Shown here: piece by piece, positions 62,876 to 64,000 of the stretch
Numbering within the stretch: position 1 is the stretch's first letter
How the letters are laid out: each line of letters starts with the position of its first letter
Source of the DNA: DATGMS01 sp040905145
GTDB lineage: Bacteria > Bacteroidota > Bacteroidia > Cytophagales > Cyclobacteriaceae
Assembly: GCA_040905145.1 (NCBI GenBank)
Contig: JBBDSC010000155.1
Coordinates: forward strand, 45,490 to 109,489
Direction: 5' to 3'
DNA: 64,000 nt
The notes under the pieces: model-generated
What the model was told of the DNA's origin: nothing
The model's input: only the letters and a program-made list of their open reading frames with translations
The model's database searches: none
Translations under genes and position numbers: made by a program

Positions 62876-63748
62876 ATGAAAAATGTGTCATTAGAAAAAG
62901 TGTTTTCATTCTCTGCTTTTCTTAAAATCATTAGACCATTTAACCTGTTGATCGTGGCATTTGCCCAGCTGATGACAGCCTACTTCTTGGTGGAAACTAA
63001 CCGTTCAGGTTTGCCGGTGCTACAGGATTCCCAGCTGTATTTGTTGATCTTTTCTACCCTCCTCCTGGCCGCTTCTGGTTATATGATCAATGACTACTAC
63101 GATGTGAAAGTTGACTATATCAACAAGCCTGATGAAGTGATAGTGGGCAAAAGCATGAAAAGAAGAACCGTCATGTTCCTCCATACCTTTTTCAATATAG
63201 CGGGAATAGGCCTCGGTTTTCTGATCAGCCCAAGAGTGGGGGCAATCAATTTCATTGCCGCTTTTTTACTTTGGTTTTATAGCAATTCCCTCAAAAGAAT
63301 GCCCTTGGTAGGAAATGTTACAGTAGCTTTTTTGACAGGATTGGCCATTTGGATTATAGGAATTTATTATCAGTCCTCACAGCTTTTGGTACTGACCTAT
63401 GCAATCTTTGCTTTTTTTATCAATCTCATCAGGGAAATCATTAAAGACATAGAGGACAGACATGGGGACAGGAAGCATGGCAGCAAGACTCTCCCTATTG
63501 TATTGGGGTTCAGGGCTACAAAAAATATCATCTTCATCATTGCAGGCTTATTTGTGATTTCAATTTTACTTGTCACCTTCAAGCTCCACAATGAACTGTT
63601 GTTTTATTATTTCGGCGGTTTGAGCTTTTTGTTTTTCCTGTTTATGTATAAAATTTACATGGCTGACAGAAAAGCCCATTTCACCCAATTAAGTTTCCTT
63701 TCAAAATTGCTGATGTTGACGGGCATTCTCAGCATGGGATTTTTATAA
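62876..63748 (+). CDS. UbiA-family prenyltransferase
   Basis: A 290-residue membrane prenyltransferase with eight or nine helices. The first aspartate-rich motif is NDYYDVKVD (72-80) and the second lies in IIKDIEDRHGDRKHGSKTLP (about 191-210), both binding Mg-diphosphate. Bacteroidota homologues are often annotated as geranylgeranylglycerol-phosphate geranylgeranyltransferase; a quinone or carotenoid-related substrate is equally possible. It stands at the right end of the window, after the DUF2520 gene. Confidence 0.88.
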   Translation: MKNVSLEKVFSFSAFLKIIRPFNLLIVAFAQLMTAYFLVETNRSGLPVLQDSQLYLLIFSTLLLAASGYMINDYYDVKVDYINKPDEVIVGKSMKRRTVMFLHTFFNIAGIGLGFLISPRVGAINFIAAFLLWFYSNSLKRMPLVGNVTVAFLTGLAIWIIGIYYQSSQLLVLTYAIFAFFINLIREIIKDIEDRHGDRKHGSKTLPIVLGFRATKNIIFIIAGLFVISILLVTFKLHNELLFYYFGGLSFLFFLFMYKIYMADRKAHFTQLSFLSKLLMLTGILSMGFL

Positions 63749-63750
63749 AC

Positions 63751-63784
63751 TTGGTACTAAATACAAGGTACAAAGTACAAAGAC
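63751..63784. repeat. GTACTT-type repeat, inverted relative to 63866
   Basis: TTGGTACTAAATACAAGGTA then CAAAGTACAAAGAC, immediately after the UbiA stop. Together with the copy at 63866-63890 it makes an inverted pair around a 25-bp element. Confidence 0.65.
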
Positions 63785-63831
63785 TTAATTTCAACTTCCA
63801 ACTTCGTTCTCCGGTTTTCCAGCTTTTTCCA

Positions 63832-63856
63832 TGTCACATCCTGAATTTTGTTGACA
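63832..63856 (-). repeat. 25-bp intergenic inverted-repeat element, copy at right end
   Basis: On the minus strand TGTCAACAAAATTCAGG then ATGTGACA, matching the copies at 4482, 19497 and 19561. It is flanked by GTACTT repeats on both sides. Confidence 0.75.
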
Positions 63857-63865
63857 CTTCTCCAC

Positions 63866-63961
63866 TTCCTTGTACTTAGTACCTTGTACTCTCTCCGGTC
63901 TTCCAGCCTGTCTTCTTCATCGGACATCCGACATCTGACACTTCTTTCCGACTTCGGTCTC
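63866..63961. repeat. Composite GTACTT / CCGGTCTTCC / CGGACATCCGACATC repeat tract
   Basis: CTTGTACTTAGTACCTTGTA opens the tract; 63893-63910 is the inverse of CAGGCTGGAAGACCGGAG at 19593; 63921-63940 is a CGGACATCCGACATCTGACA unit; 63951-63961 is the inverse of GAGACCGAAGT near 54991. No gene seen. Confidence 0.6.
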
Positions 63962-63962
63962 A

Positions 63963-63970
63963 TATCTTTG
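63963..63970 (+). promoter_or_regulatory. Probable -7 promoter element for a gene beyond the window
   Basis: TATCTTTG at the right edge fits TAnnTTTG; a plus-strand gene probably starts just outside. Confidence 0.45.
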
Positions 63971-64000
63971 TAATGTTAAGAAAAAATACAATTTTTAACA

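Noticed and set aside
63757..63963. 68-codon frame at the right edge
   Set aside because: Composed of GTACTT and related intergenic repeats; the translation is low-complexity and basic.

Overview
The window is chromosomal DNA from a member of the Bacteroidota, most likely a marine-type Cytophagales (Cyclobacteriaceae-like) bacterium. The assignment rests on several things seen in the sequence: TAnnTTTG promoter cores, a Rho factor with a long charged N-terminal insert, a BatD protein, a zinc-free L31, a CcmB-C-D-E-F haem-handling cluster with a CxxxY CcmE, a Wzi/RemB-like outer membrane barrel, Lol-type lipoproteins, and the sodium:solute symporter/DUF4212 pair beside acetyl-CoA synthetase. 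It is a draft scaffold: 100 Ns lie at 30720-30819. No rRNA, tRNA, CRISPR array, prophage or complete insertion sequence was seen.

Layout. 1-4.5 kb (minus strand) is a tight operon running holB, rimB-like peptidase, rimK-like ligase, hemC, cyclophilin lipoprotein, SDR reductase, with ATGA or TAATG overlaps. 4.7-6.2 kb carries rpmE2 and a GlmU-like protein. 6.5-11 kb (plus) has an outer membrane barrel, the wreck of an ABC exporter, a small membrane protein, a ComM/YifB ATPase and a bactofilin. 11-16.4 kb (minus) has a trans-sulfuration enzyme, a HAD phosphatase, a broken RAYT-type transposase with its palindromic repeats, a phytanoyl-CoA-dioxygenase-like protein and an M28 peptidase. 16.5-20.6 kb holds gcvP and lipA, which are convergent and functionally linked because the glycine cleavage H protein carries lipoate. 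21.6-24.4 kb is an ECF sigma/anti-sigma-barrel/FKBP operon. 24.6-28.1 kb is one 1146-residue multidomain lipoprotein (ThuA, PQQ-type sugar dehydrogenase fold, PKD, cytochrome c, CBM6-like).

28.1-29.5 kb is a repeat-rich block: a frame-broken REP-associated tyrosine transposase with three 135-bp palindromic repeats, the block being bounded by 26-27 bp direct repeats. 29.5-35.6 kb (minus) is the acetate module: DUF4212 small subunit, symporter, acs, a damaged cNMP/DUF294 regulator and a DEDDh exonuclease. 35.8-39 kb has a ZIP transporter, ApbE, and a GC-rich amino acid permease that looks imported.

39-64 kb is mostly plus-strand housekeeping: ruvB, queG, batD-aroC, a DAACS symporter, an M1 peptidase with a GntP permease, a propeller lipoprotein, an acyl-ACP desaturase, rho (minus), serS, a prolyl oligopeptidase, ccmB-C-D-E-F, a DUF2520 protein and a UbiA prenyltransferase.

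The most unusual material lies between genes: two distinct RAYT/REP systems in different states of decay, a 25-bp TGTCAA-N13-TTGACA element present four times (plus one decayed copy), and GTACTT-type and GGAAGACCGG-type repeat modules that recur at gene 3' ends. I did not see a clearly new multigene defence or metabolic system; the best candidates for a second look are these repeat families, the RAYT block and the sigma/anti-sigma-barrel operon.
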